NCBI GenBank assembly: GCA_002363955.1
Contig: DEXE01000003.1
Location: forward strand, 147,511 to 211,510
From: Methylophaga sp. UBA3192
GTDB taxonomy: Bacteria > Pseudomonadota > Gammaproteobacteria > Nitrosococcales > Methylophagaceae
Length of the DNA: 64,000 nucleotides
Direction: 5' to 3'
In this document: positions 54,952 to 63,851 of the stretch, piece after piece
Position numbering within the stretch: position 1 is the stretch's first letter
Layout: each line of letters starts with the position of its first letter
Notes under the pieces: generated by a model
Seen by the model: the letters and a program-made list of their open reading frames with translations, nothing else
The model's database searches: none
What the model was told of the DNA's origin: nothing
Translations under genes and position numbers: made by a program

Positions 54952-56175
54952 TCAGTAGATAATCTGTAATCGGGACTGAAAAATAGCCGGCGATACATTG
55001 GCAAATTCGCCACCATCAACTTTCAGGACTTTCACATATTCATTACTAATACTAATGTTTTGATTCAGTAACCAGTTTATCCCGATAGTAAAGTTTCGCT
55101 GATGGCCACCGGTAATCGGATGATCCGTTAAATCCAAATCACTTAATCTTACGCCTAAACGCCAGGCCCCCCAGCCACCATGTTGAATAGAATGCGCAGG
55201 TCTTAAACGTCCGAAAGTGCCTTTTTCATGGTTATAAGGTTGTGATTCACCGCTGACAATCCAGGTCAGATCAATATGCCAGCCACTAAAATGAATAGTA
55301 TTGCCGGGTTCTATTTTGCTGATTCGTGCCTTTCCTATATGACTATAGATATATTCAGCTTGCAATGCCCAGGGGCCTCGGGCGATGGCAGATTCTATTC
55401 CTATATAGGTGTAGCTATCGGCAATAAAGGTTTGGGTATCGATTAATCTGATATCGGTGTTTCTGGTTTCGGGACGTTGACGAAAGCGAATTTCTTGCTG
55501 GCCGTCAGTATTTCGATGCGCGATTCCCAGGCCAAAATGCAATATGCTTCCAGCATCGCTTTTAGGGGCAAATGTGATGCGGGCAGATGTACCGAATTTT
55601 GTATCATTTCCGCTGCTTTCGGTGCCCGTAGTGAACAGACCGGCAGCAGCCGTCCAATGCGAAGTGTGTTTGTGAAACTCCATACCAAATGAGCGGGGCG
55701 GTGTTAACTGGCTGGCCAGAGAGCGTTCCATAAAGGCCAAATCCTGCACACTGGTCAAGCGTTCCATGCCAAAGGGCTCTTTAAAATGTCCAACAGTGAA
55801 TCTGCTGTTGTTGGAGCCGGTATATCTTACAAATGCATTTCGAATAGCGGAGCGATCATCTCTGGCAAAGTCATAGGTGAAATCGATTGATAAATACTGG
55901 CCTATTTGGGCGCCGCTTGAGAGCCGGGCACGACGAATATTCCATGCATTTTGAAAATCAGTTTCTCCATCGTTATCAAAAACACCGCGATCAAACTGCA
56001 GGCGCATAGCGTTTTCAAATTGCAGGTTTTGATTTTGACTGCTGTAACAAAATAGTGAATCACAAGGTTGGTTAGCGGGTTCAGCCAAGCTGAGGCCGGG
56101 GAAAAGTAATAACCCCAAAATGTAGTAGCCATAGGGACCGTAAGAAAAGAATGACAGTCCTTTGTCAGAAACCAT
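54952..56175 (-). CDS. OprO/OprP-family outer-membrane porin (copy 3)
   Basis: A 407-residue porin with signal-like GYYILGLLLFPGLSLAEP. It has the barrel features of copies 1 and 2 (WNIRRARLSSGAQIG, GHFKEPFGMERL, SGWHIDLTWIVSGESQPYNH, GAWRLGVRLSDLDLTDHPI) but lacks the N-terminal LINMLHENGM coiled segment; a Cys pair (CDSLFCYS) takes that place. It is the first gene on the outer right side of the island and convergent with the tRNA. Confidence 0.85.
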   Translation of the reverse strand: MVSDKGLSFFSYGPYGYYILGLLLFPGLSLAEPANQPCDSLFCYSSQNQNLQFENAMRLQFDRGVFDNDGETDFQNAWNIRRARLSSGAQIGQYLSIDFTYDFARDDRSAIRNAFVRYTGSNNSRFTVGHFKEPFGMERLTSVQDLAFMERSLASQLTPPRSFGMEFHKHTSHWTAAAGLFTTGTESSGNDTKFGTSARITFAPKSDAGSILHFGLGIAHRNTDGQQEIRFRQRPETRNTDIRLIDTQTFIADSYTYIGIESAIARGPWALQAEYIYSHIGKARISKIEPGNTIHFSGWHIDLTWIVSGESQPYNHEKGTFGRLRPAHSIQHGGWGAWRLGVRLSDLDLTDHPITGGHQRNFTIGINWLLNQNISISNEYVKVLKVDGGEFANVSPAIFQSRLQIIY

Positions 56176-56182
56176 TTAAAAA

Positions 56183-56806
56183 TTATTTCTCAACAATGAT
56201 CTTAGGTTGATGGGTTTCGGTTTCGCTATCAGAGAGACCGGCTGTCAGAATCCAGCGCATGGTATCTTCATTGGACATTTGCAATGATTTCACTTGATCA
56301 CGTGACACACAGACAGTATAGCCGCCAATCTGATAACTCAGCGGTAAGTACACCGCCACCAGATTATTTTCTTCACCTTCCATTTCCAACAGATGAGTGA
56401 CATCTTCTTTCACCAGAAAGCCAATAAATTGCACACCGCCAATGGTGACGGCAACGGCGTGATTCAGGTTTTCCTGCTGCTTTTCACGTGAGAAGAAGCG
56501 CGTAAAGTCACGAAGTGCACCGTGGATGGATTTAACCAGGGGGATCCGATCTAATATTGACTCACCGATGTCGAACAGGCGTTTTACCAACCAGGCATTT
56601 ACAGCGATACCAATAACAAAAATCAAGCCGATGGCAGCCAGTAGTCCCAGACCGGGCCAGTAGAAGTCATAAGGTAAAATGGCAATCATCAGCGGGCGTA
56701 ACACACGTTCTGCCGATACGGCCAACCAATAGATAAGATAAAGCGTCAGTGTGACCGGCAGTACCGTAGCCAAGCCTTTTAAAAAAGTCTTCCAGACAAA
56801 TTGCAT
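56183..56806 (-). CDS. DUF502 family membrane protein
   Basis: A 207-residue inner-membrane protein with two N-terminal hydrophobic segments (LATVLPVTLTLYLIYWLAV and LGLLAAIGLIFVIGIAVNAW) and a soluble domain with SIHGALRDFTRFF, VTIGGVQFIGFLVKED and VYLPLSYQIGGYTVCV, the DUF502 pattern. Function unknown. It is upstream of the porin by seven bases and may share its transcript. Confidence 0.85.
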   Translation of the reverse strand: MQFVWKTFLKGLATVLPVTLTLYLIYWLAVSAERVLRPLMIAILPYDFYWPGLGLLAAIGLIFVIGIAVNAWLVKRLFDIGESILDRIPLVKSIHGALRDFTRFFSREKQQENLNHAVAVTIGGVQFIGFLVKEDVTHLLEMEGEENNLVAVYLPLSYQIGGYTVCVSRDQVKSLQMSNEDTMRWILTAGLSDSETETHQPKIIVEK

Positions 56807-56844
56807 AATGCGGCTTCCTGTTCAGTGATTAAAGATTGCCTGGT

Positions 56845-57309
56845 TCAAATATAAAGTGTGATATCGGCTTCACTGGCAAATTCCAGAAAAGTGGCCGCAC
56901 CACCATGACTGATCCCATCAATAAAATCGGTATTTTTAAAGTCAAACAAATCCACTGTCATTTGACAGGCAATGAGTTCAACATCGGATTCCAGGCAGAT
57001 ATCTCGTAGCTCAGCAACACTGGCCACACCCTTCTTTTTGAGTTTCCGCTGCATCATCCAGGTGGCAAATGCCTCCAGGCCGGGAATAATTTGCACAATG
57101 CTTGGTACAGGAACTGGCATCGGCATTGCCGGGTTACCCAACGGTGAGACTTTCAATGACAAGTCTTTTTTAAGTAGTTGCAGGCCATAAAAGGTAAAAA
57201 ATATTTTTGCTTCAAAACCCAAAGCCGCAGCGGTTGATGCAAGTAGAAATGGTGGATAAGCTCCATCCAATGTCCCTTTACTTGCGATGATGGCGAGTTT
57301 TTTGGCCAT
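56845..57309 (-). CDS. DsrE/DsrF-like protein
   Basis: A 154-residue protein starting KKLAIIASKGTLDGAYPPFL and holding LGFEAKIFFTFYGLQLLKKD, the pattern of DsrE-like peroxiredoxin-family proteins (often annotated DrsE family). A Cys near residue 114 (VELIACQMTVDLF) matches the sulfur-relay cysteine of DsrE. It is encoded 4 bases after a TusA gene, which supports a sulfur-transfer role; the pair is divergent from the BepA-like and sox genes. Confidence 0.82.
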   Translation of the reverse strand: MAKKLAIIASKGTLDGAYPPFLLASTAAALGFEAKIFFTFYGLQLLKKDLSLKVSPLGNPAMPMPVPVPSIVQIIPGLEAFATWMMQRKLKKKGVASVAELRDICLESDVELIACQMTVDLFDFKNTDFIDGISHGGAATFLEFASEADITLYI

Positions 57310-57313
57310 AATG

Positions 57314-57547
57314 TCATGCCCCTTTTTCTATAATGAAATACAGTTTTCCGTCGATTTCGTCGCTACTTATCAGCGGATTTCCCGTCATTTTACAAAAGGC
57401 AGGAATATCTTTTAGCGCACCACTATCCGTACAGATGAGTCGTAGACGCTGTGCGGAAGTCATTTCATTAAGCATTTTGCGGGCTTTAAGTACTGGCAAC
57501 GGACAGTTTAAGCCTGAGGTATCAATTTCTGTATCAAAATCTGACAT
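57314..57547 (-). CDS. tusA: TusA-family sulfurtransferase
   Basis: A 77-residue protein with the active-site motif SGLNCPLPVLKARKML, in which the Cys carries sulfane sulfur, and the DSGALKDIPAFCKMTGN stretch of the family. It could serve tRNA thiolation, Moco sulfuration or dissimilatory sulfur metabolism. AAAGGA precedes the ATG. The DsrE-like neighbour and the divergent sox genes favour a dissimilatory or general sulfur-trafficking role; this is inference. Confidence 0.92.
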   Translation of the reverse strand: MSDFDTEIDTSGLNCPLPVLKARKMLNEMTSAQRLRLICTDSGALKDIPAFCKMTGNPLISSDEIDGKLYFIIEKGA

Positions 57548-57643
57548 ACTGATTTCCTTTAAAAGCTGTGTTTACATAATAGACGCTAGTCGTGTTTTTG
57601 TCTTTGCGGAACCGGTCTCAATGAGCCAAGGTCTATAGGCATT

Positions 57644-59092
57644 ATGAAATATCTGATCGCTATATTTGTTTTATTAATGAGTAATCCTGGTATTGCTCAG
57701 GCAAATCTGGATATTGCATTGCCAGAAATGGGTGACAGTGCTGGAGCACTGGTTTCGCCAATAGAGGAATATCAGGTTGGTCAGTCATTTTACTGGCGCT
57801 TACAACAATCCGTCACGCTGGTAGAAGACCCTGAAGTGAACAGCTATATCCGTTCATTGGGCCATCGACTGGTCGCTAACAGTGATGATCCCGGCCGTTC
57901 GTTTACATTTTTTGTGGTTCCTGACACCTCAGTGAACGCGTTTGCTGCGCCGGGGGGATTTATCGGCATCAATACCGGCCTGATGCTGACCAGCGAAGCC
58001 GAAAGTGAATTAGCTTCAGTTCTGGCGCATGAGATTGCTCACGTTACCCAGCGGCATATTTTACGTAATTTTGAACGTTCCAAGCGTATGAGTGTGCCAA
58101 TGACGGCTGCTATGATTGCGGCGGCTTTATTGGGGGTGGCAGATCCGAGTGCCGGTTCTGCAGCCATTATGGCCGTGCAGGCCGGGAATGTGCAGATGCA
58201 ACTGGATTATAGTCGGGCCCATGAAGCTGAAGCCGATAATCTGGGGATGCAAACATTAGTAAATGCAGGGTTTGACCCCCATGCAATGCCTCGTTTTTTT
58301 GAAAGGTTGCAAGTAGCGGGGCGCTTTTATGGTGGAAGCCAGGTGCCTGAATTTCTAAGAACTCACCCCATAACCGGTTCGCGTATTGCCGATGCACGGG
58401 GGCGTGCTGCAAATTTGACACCTCGTCCGCAGATAAGGGATCAGGAACAGTTTTATCTGATGCGTGAAAAGTTAAGAGTGATGTCAAACTCTAACATGCG
58501 TGAGCTGATTAAAGTTTATGAGGATAAATTAAAGGAAAATACCGATGAAGATATGTCAGCCACACGATATGGTTATGCACTGGCATTATTAAAAAACGGT
58601 AACCTGACTCAGGCGCGTGATGAAATTAATGACTTAATTGCTTCTGACGATAACCGATTAAGTTATCATTTAGCATTGGCAGATGTGGAAATAGCCTCGG
58701 GAAGAATGGACGCAGCACTGGCAATCTACAGCGACTTTCAACGGGTTTATCCCGATGACTGGGCCTTGTCCATTAAACAGGTTCAGGCTTTGTTAAGGGC
58801 CAATCAACCTCGTAGAGCTGTACCCATTCTGCAACGCCAATTGGACGTTGGTGAGTCTTCGGCAACCTTGTATCGTTTACTGGCTCAGGCCTATGGGGAT
58901 ATGGGGCAGAAAAGTCAGTCACATGTCTGGTTAGCGGAGCATTATCATAGCTCGGGACGTTTAATGCAGGCCGCGGATCAACTGCGTATCGCAGCGGATT
59001 ATGCTCGTGGCGATGAATTTGAATTAGCGAAAATCAGTTCCCGTTTACGGCAGGTTGAAACTGATATTGCGATGATGGAACAAGTCCGATGA
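57644..59092 (+). CDS. M48 family metalloprotease, BepA-like, with TPR domain
   Basis: A 482-residue exported protease. Signal peptide MKYLIAIFVLLMSNPGIAQA, then NAFAAPGGFIGINTGLML and the HEIAH zinc motif (His129, Glu130, His133); the third ligand lies in SRAHEAEADNLGMQTL. The last 200 residues form tetratricopeptide repeats. BepA/LoiP relatives chaperone or degrade outer-membrane proteins such as LptD. The stop overlaps the soxY start by four bases, linking it to the sox genes. Confidence 0.92.
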   Translation: MKYLIAIFVLLMSNPGIAQANLDIALPEMGDSAGALVSPIEEYQVGQSFYWRLQQSVTLVEDPEVNSYIRSLGHRLVANSDDPGRSFTFFVVPDTSVNAFAAPGGFIGINTGLMLTSEAESELASVLAHEIAHVTQRHILRNFERSKRMSVPMTAAMIAAALLGVADPSAGSAAIMAVQAGNVQMQLDYSRAHEAEADNLGMQTLVNAGFDPHAMPRFFERLQVAGRFYGGSQVPEFLRTHPITGSRIADARGRAANLTPRPQIRDQEQFYLMREKLRVMSNSNMRELIKVYEDKLKENTDEDMSATRYGYALALLKNGNLTQARDEINDLIASDDNRLSYHLALADVEIASGRMDAALAIYSDFQRVYPDDWALSIKQVQALLRANQPRRAVPILQRQLDVGESSATLYRLLAQAYGDMGQKSQSHVWLAEHYHSSGRLMQAADQLRIAADYARGDEFELAKISSRLRQVETDIAMMEQVR

Positions 59093-59577
59093 ACGATAAT
59101 TTTGACGAACAACGTCGCCAACTGATTAAACGATCTATCTCTGCTTCAACGCTGGCGTTAGTTGCCGCCAGTGGTCTGATGCTGCCACGCGTGTTATTAG
59201 CCCATTGGCCACAAGATGCTTTCAATGCCGAAACCCTGGAAGATGCAATTTTAACCTTCCTCGGAGAAGCGGAGGAAGTAAATGAAGAAGCTATTCAGTT
59301 TACTATCGGTTCACCACCAACCTACGCTGTGAACGGAGCCACTGTGCCGGTTGAAATCCACACTAGTCTGGAAAATATTCAGCGTGTGGCATTTCTGGTT
59401 GAAAAAAATCCTTTTCCCCTGGCGATGGCACTTGAGCCGACTTCTGCCGTGATCTTTCCTTTCAAAACGATGCTTAAAGTTGCCGAAGATTCGGAAATCA
59501 TTGCCATGATTAGGGCCGATGATAAACTTTATCGGACCAGTCGTTATGTCGAAATTGATATTGGTGGGTGTGCTTAA
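59089..59577 (+). CDS. soxY: Thiosulfate-oxidising SoxY-type carrier protein
   Basis: A 162-residue SoxY. The N-terminus has a twin-arginine signal (QRRQLIKRSIS, then a hydrophobic stretch to LLAHWP), so it is exported folded to the periplasm. The body has ALEPTSAVIFPFKTMLK and ends RYVEIDIGGCA. The carrier Cys is one residue from the end; the usual SoxY tail is GGCGG, here shortened to GGCA. It is translationally coupled to soxZ. Confidence 0.9.
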   Translation: MNDNFDEQRRQLIKRSISASTLALVAASGLMLPRVLLAHWPQDAFNAETLEDAILTFLGEAEEVNEEAIQFTIGSPPTYAVNGATVPVEIHTSLENIQRVAFLVEKNPFPLAMALEPTSAVIFPFKTMLKVAEDSEIIAMIRADDKLYRTSRYVEIDIGGCA

Positions 59578-59894
59578 TGACGACAAAAAGCAGAGACCGG
59601 ATTCGGGCTAAACTTCAGGATGGGAATACTGTGGTGAGAATTTTACTGGCTCACCCCATGCATACCGGGCGAGGCAAAAATGCAGAAGATGAGTTGATAC
59701 CCGCTGAATTTATTCAGGATATTCGCTGCTGGCGTAACGACGAAGAAGTATTAACGGTCAAATGTGGTACAGCCACCTCGCGAAATCCGTATTTTGCATT
59801 TCAACTTGAGGCCGGTGAAGTCGGCGACATTATCCGCTTACGTTGGGTGGATAATATTGGATCCAAAGGCACAGCGGAAACCACCGTCGTATGA
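59577..59894 (+). CDS. soxZ: SoxZ-type sulfur compound chelating protein
   Basis: A 105-residue immunoglobulin-like partner of SoxY. The ATG at 59577 overlaps the soxY stop by one base (TAATG); a longer frame starts 9 bases earlier but would overlap more. AHPMHTGRGKNAEDELIPAE and IIRLRWVDNIGSKGTAET are family hallmarks. No signal peptide: SoxZ travels with SoxY through the Tat system. SoxXA, SoxB and SoxCD are not in view. Confidence 0.93.
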   Translation: MTTKSRDRIRAKLQDGNTVVRILLAHPMHTGRGKNAEDELIPAEFIQDIRCWRNDEEVLTVKCGTATSRNPYFAFQLEAGEVGDIIRLRWVDNIGSKGTAETTVV

Positions 59895-61606
59895 GTCTGA
59901 AGCTTCGTGCTAATGTTTTTTTTGCCATATTGCTGCTGCTGTCGATGTTAGGCAGTGCAGCTATTCTCATGACGAATGCCAAACGATCTGTTGAAGCAGA
60001 AGTTATGTCAACGATGGATGCGACGGCGCACATTATTACGGTGACGCTGGCGGGCGGTCCGTTGACTCGTGATACCGGCGTCAGTGAGCATATGCATGAG
60101 TTGGTCAGAGCCTTAAGCGAAATTCGCAGTCTGCATATTTTATTGTTTGACAGGCAGGGCTTGATGTTTGAAGGCACACCCGAAAAAGAATTAACGGTCC
60201 AACCTCCCGCCTGGTTTGTTAAGTTATTGTTCCCCGATGTTTCTCCACTTTCGAAGCGCTTTGGTACAGGTCATATGGTGATTTATCCAGCGCCGATGCA
60301 GGAAATAAGTGAACGTTGGCAGGATATCCGCGCCATTATGGCTCTGGGAATGATCATTTTTGTCGTCGTGGCTTTCATGATCTATTGGGGTGTGGGTTGG
60401 GTCATCAGACCATTGCAACGTTTACTGGATGCCCTGGCGGGCTTTGAGCGGGGCGATTTGCATATGCGTTTGCCGCGTTTTTCGCTGAAAGAAATGGACC
60501 AGATCAGTCAAAGTTTTAACCGGGTGGGGGATGCTCTGGAACAAAGTACGACCGAAAACCGGCGTTTGGCGATGTTAGTCAGACAATCTGGTGATGCGAT
60601 ACTTTCATTAGATCATGCGGGCTACATTACTTTCTGTAATGCAGCAGCCGAACGATTATTTTCAGATATACCCAATTTACTCGGCGAATCTCTGGCCTCC
60701 ATGCCATTCCAGCATGATCGAAATGGCATTGTTTCAGTATTAAATGGTTTTGAGTCAGTGGAAAACCTGGAAACCACGCTCAAGCGTAATGATGACGAGT
60801 TACTGTCTTTATTAATCTCTACCGTGCCGCTGACCGAAAATGACGGCTGCGTTGCCGGTATGATTTGTACCCTGCGTGATATCACCGAACATAAACAGGC
60901 TGAAAAAGCCCGTGCCCAACTCTATGAAACACGTTTATTAACCAATCATATGAATCAGGTTCAGGAGGCTGAACGGCGCCATCTGGCTCGCGAGTTACAT
61001 GATGAGTTAGGTCAATGCCTGACGGCCATCAAGACCGATGCGGTATTAATTCGTAATCGATCAGAAGAGACAGACAAAAAGATTTATCAAAGTGCACAGG
61101 CAATCATTGATACTGCCAGTCATATCTATGATGTAGTGCACAACATGATTACCCGCCTGCGGCCAAGTCCACTGGATGACCTGGGGTTAATGGCAACTCT
61201 GCAGGAAAGCATCAGCAAGTGGCAACAACGGCAGCCTGATATCCAGTTTAATCTGATTACCGAAGGCCAGTTAAACGGCTTGGACGAAGACACCAATATG
61301 ACTGTTTTCAGAGTCGTACAGGAAGCGTTGACCAATGCCGTCCGTCATGCAGATGCTGAAAATATTCTGGTAAAAGTGATTCGTGATAAAAACGAAACAA
61401 CAGATCAGTTAACAATTAATATCCGTGATGACGGCAAAGGCATGGTCGTCAACGATTTTCACTCTGATGTGGATTTTGGCTTGCTAGGCATGCGTGAAAG
61501 AGCGCAAAGTCTTGGGGGAAGCTTTGATCTGCAAAGTCAGTTAGGCTCAGGTGTCAATCTGACCATCACCATACCATTGGGGGTAAATGTACACCATGAA
61601 TCTTAA
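59891..61606 (+). CDS. NarX-type sensor histidine kinase
   Basis: A 571-residue kinase. Two membrane segments (about residues 9-27 and 152-174) enclose a periplasmic sensor of about 125 residues. Then come HAMP (WVIRPLQRLLDALAGFERGD), PAS (LVRQSGDAILSLDHAGYITF), HisKA_3 with His370 (RELHDELGQCLTAIKTDA) and HATPase (FRVVQEALTNAVRHADAE, RDDGKGM). Its start overlaps the soxZ stop by four bases, so it is in the sox operon and its signal may be a sulfur compound; the ligand is unknown. Confidence 0.92.
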   Translation: MSLKLRANVFFAILLLLSMLGSAAILMTNAKRSVEAEVMSTMDATAHIITVTLAGGPLTRDTGVSEHMHELVRALSEIRSLHILLFDRQGLMFEGTPEKELTVQPPAWFVKLLFPDVSPLSKRFGTGHMVIYPAPMQEISERWQDIRAIMALGMIIFVVVAFMIYWGVGWVIRPLQRLLDALAGFERGDLHMRLPRFSLKEMDQISQSFNRVGDALEQSTTENRRLAMLVRQSGDAILSLDHAGYITFCNAAAERLFSDIPNLLGESLASMPFQHDRNGIVSVLNGFESVENLETTLKRNDDELLSLLISTVPLTENDGCVAGMICTLRDITEHKQAEKARAQLYETRLLTNHMNQVQEAERRHLARELHDELGQCLTAIKTDAVLIRNRSEETDKKIYQSAQAIIDTASHIYDVVHNMITRLRPSPLDDLGLMATLQESISKWQQRQPDIQFNLITEGQLNGLDEDTNMTVFRVVQEALTNAVRHADAENILVKVIRDKNETTDQLTINIRDDGKGMVVNDFHSDVDFGLLGMRERAQSLGGSFDLQSQLGSGVNLTITIPLGVNVHHES

Positions 61607-62240
61607 TAAAATAACGGTCTTATTGGTTGATGATCATGAATTGGTTCGCGCTGGTTTTCGTCGCTTATTGGAAGATGGCGACAAGTTTGAAGTGGTTGCT
61701 GAAGCAGGATCAGGGGAACAGGCAGTTCAGGATTTCGCAAAATACCATCCCAATGTTGTCGTGATGGATATTTCTATGCCGGGTATTGGTGGCGTAGGGG
61801 CAATTGAACGCATTATTGCCCGTGAACCGTCGGCTAAAATCCTGGTGCTAAGCGTGCATGAAGACAGCGTTTTTACCACTCGTGCAATGCAGGCCGGAGC
61901 TTTGGGATTTATCCCGAAACGCAGCGCCCCGGAAGCTATGTTAAAAGCTGTTGAAATGGTGTCACAGGGCAGAACGTGTATCGCCCCGGAAATTGCTCAG
62001 CAACTTGCGATGCAAAAACTAACCGGTTCGGAGAATCCGCTGGATGTGCTGAGCCAGCGTGAGTTTGAAGTATTTCGATTATTGGCGGAAGGGAAAACCG
62101 TTAATGAAATTGCCGATATTTTGAATTTAAGCCCCAAAACAGTGGGAACCCACCATACCAACATCAAACAAAAGCTCAATGTTTCAAACTCTGCAGAATT
62201 AGCCAGACTGGCTATTCGTAGTGGATTGCTGGAAGCCTGA
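61596..62240 (+). CDS. NarL/FixJ-type response regulator
   Basis: A 214-residue regulator with a receiver (VDDHELVRAGFRRLL; phosphoacceptor Asp58 in VVVMDISMPGIGG) and a LuxR-type helix-turn-helix (LSQREFEVFRLLAEGKTVNE, SPKTVGTHHTNIKQKLNVSN). It overlaps the kinase by 11 bases, so the two form a pair. An ATG nine bases earlier (61587) is equally possible. Target genes are probably the sox operon or others nearby. Confidence 0.93.
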   Translation: MNLNKITVLLVDDHELVRAGFRRLLEDGDKFEVVAEAGSGEQAVQDFAKYHPNVVVMDISMPGIGGVGAIERIIAREPSAKILVLSVHEDSVFTTRAMQAGALGFIPKRSAPEAMLKAVEMVSQGRTCIAPEIAQQLAMQKLTGSENPLDVLSQREFEVFRLLAEGKTVNEIADILNLSPKTVGTHHTNIKQKLNVSNSAELARLAIRSGLLEA

Positions 62241-62495
62241 TTCAATTTAAGCTTCGCAGGGAAACGGACAAAAATAACGGTCACTGAACGAAAATATTTT
62301 TAGCCTATAACATCCCGGAGCGACCTGGCTTTTATCACGACATTGCTGGTGGCTATGAACGATAAGCAGCGCGTATGGTGCTATTTTTATGCGTGAATGA
62401 TCACATCTGTGAATTGTTTAAAGCTGCATTGCATCCTTCCATTATTATAATTGTGCTATTTTTGACAATGCGGTTTTGTAAGGATCTTTAAGTTT

Positions 62496-63851
62496 GTGAA
62501 TTTAATTCTTCAAGTGAATCTCATCATTTTGGTGGTATTCATCGTCATGTGTGGTTTGGGTGTGAACAGTACGCTAGATGACATTCGTCTGCGAGTTGAT
62601 CATGAGCTTGATGTATCCACTGAAGTCGCAAATTATGCCATTGAAGCGCAGGTTGCACGACTCGAATTAGAGCTGTCGCAACATAATCTCCCGTTATCTC
62701 AATGGCACACTTTATTTCACTTGAAAGATCTTCGTGAATTACTTCATGTAGACATTGAATTAATAGCCAATGATGGCGAGTTACTTGATTCAAACCATCC
62801 TGACAGCCGTGATGAACCCACCGGTTTGCCAAGTTGGTTTGAAAACAGTTTAAAAGCCTATTTGGGTCATACAGAAATTATTACCACCCCGATTATTTTC
62901 GCCGAGCAGCATTTAGGCGATATTGTGATTAGCCCAAGTTTTAGTGCCGAGTGGAATGATATTCGGACATATATCCAGAAGTCACTGATGCCGCTGATTC
63001 TTATCTTTTTTATTGGCAGCTTGCTGATTGCGGTATTTGCGTCGTTGATTTTGTGGCCTATATCAGAAATGCTGGCCAAGACTAACAAAAAATCAATGCA
63101 GACAAGATCGCCCTTTGCCTTGTTAAGATTGAATCAATTATTAGCAGTGAATAAGCAACTCAAATTGTTAGAGCAACGTTATGTCGACACAGGACAGAAA
63201 GTTGACGTGCTTAACCAGCAGTTGATTACCATTCAGGAGTCGGAACGAAAGCGCTTATCGGCCGAATTACATGATGAGATTGGTCAACATTTGACAGCAA
63301 TACAGTTTGATTTAAATGCAATAAAATATTCAGCATCGCTGGATGAAGCCAAAACCAGTGCGGCAGCAATTGATTCTGTGCATAGCCGCATGACCACCAT
63401 TGTCCGCTCCATGTTACAGCGGTTGCGTCCTCCAGAGTTAACTGATTTAGGCTTGCAAGGTGCTGTTAGGGAGTTGTTTAATGACTGGGTCATCCGTCAT
63501 CCTCATCATCAAGCTAAACTCTCGTTAGAGGGCAACTTTAGTCAGCTTGATGAAACCAGGCAATTGACGATATACCGAATTATTCAGGAATGTATGACCA
63601 ATGTCAGTCGTCATGCGGGAGCAGAAAATGTTCACCTGGGCGTGCATTTGCGTTGTAATAACGACTTTATAGATATAAGTGTAAGTGATAACGGAAACGG
63701 TTATCATCCCAGCTGTTCTAATAAAGGTTATGGTTTAACTGGAATGCGAGAGAGGGTAGAAGCGTTGTCAGGTAGTTTTAATATTTCTACTGCACCCGGT
63801 AAAGGATTTACTGTTTCTGCGAGCTTTCCAACCCAAGGTGTTGCTGAATGA
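62496..63851 (+). CDS. Second NarX-type sensor histidine kinase
   Basis: A 451-residue kinase starting at a GTG, with AAGGA about 12 bases upstream. N-terminal membrane segment (LNLIILVVFIVMCGLGV-like), a periplasmic sensor of about 130 residues, a second segment (LILIFFIGSLLIAVFASLIL), then HisKA_3 with His259 (SAELHDEIGQHLTAIQFDL) and HATPase (IYRIIQECMTNVSRHAGAEN). It has no HAMP or PAS that I can see. It is related to the previous kinase and coupled to the regulator gene downstream. Before it lie 255 bases without a gene (62241-62495), where I see only a possible promoter. Confidence 0.9.
   Translation: MNLILQVNLIILVVFIVMCGLGVNSTLDDIRLRVDHELDVSTEVANYAIEAQVARLELELSQHNLPLSQWHTLFHLKDLRELLHVDIELIANDGELLDSNHPDSRDEPTGLPSWFENSLKAYLGHTEIITTPIIFAEQHLGDIVISPSFSAEWNDIRTYIQKSLMPLILIFFIGSLLIAVFASLILWPISEMLAKTNKKSMQTRSPFALLRLNQLLAVNKQLKLLEQRYVDTGQKVDVLNQQLITIQESERKRLSAELHDEIGQHLTAIQFDLNAIKYSASLDEAKTSAAAIDSVHSRMTTIVRSMLQRLRPPELTDLGLQGAVRELFNDWVIRHPHHQAKLSLEGNFSQLDETRQLTIYRIIQECMTNVSRHAGAENVHLGVHLRCNNDFIDISVSDNGNGYHPSCSNKGYGLTGMRERVEALSGSFNISTAPGKGFTVSASFPTQGVAE

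Noticed and set aside
45111..55019. Three minus-strand frames (near 45111, 53025 and 54750) that share a GGGRSIHLSYGDIGGNYN-like stretch
   Set aside because: The shared stretch is only the reverse-complement translation of the tRNA-Arg attachment repeat, so the frames are not a protein family.
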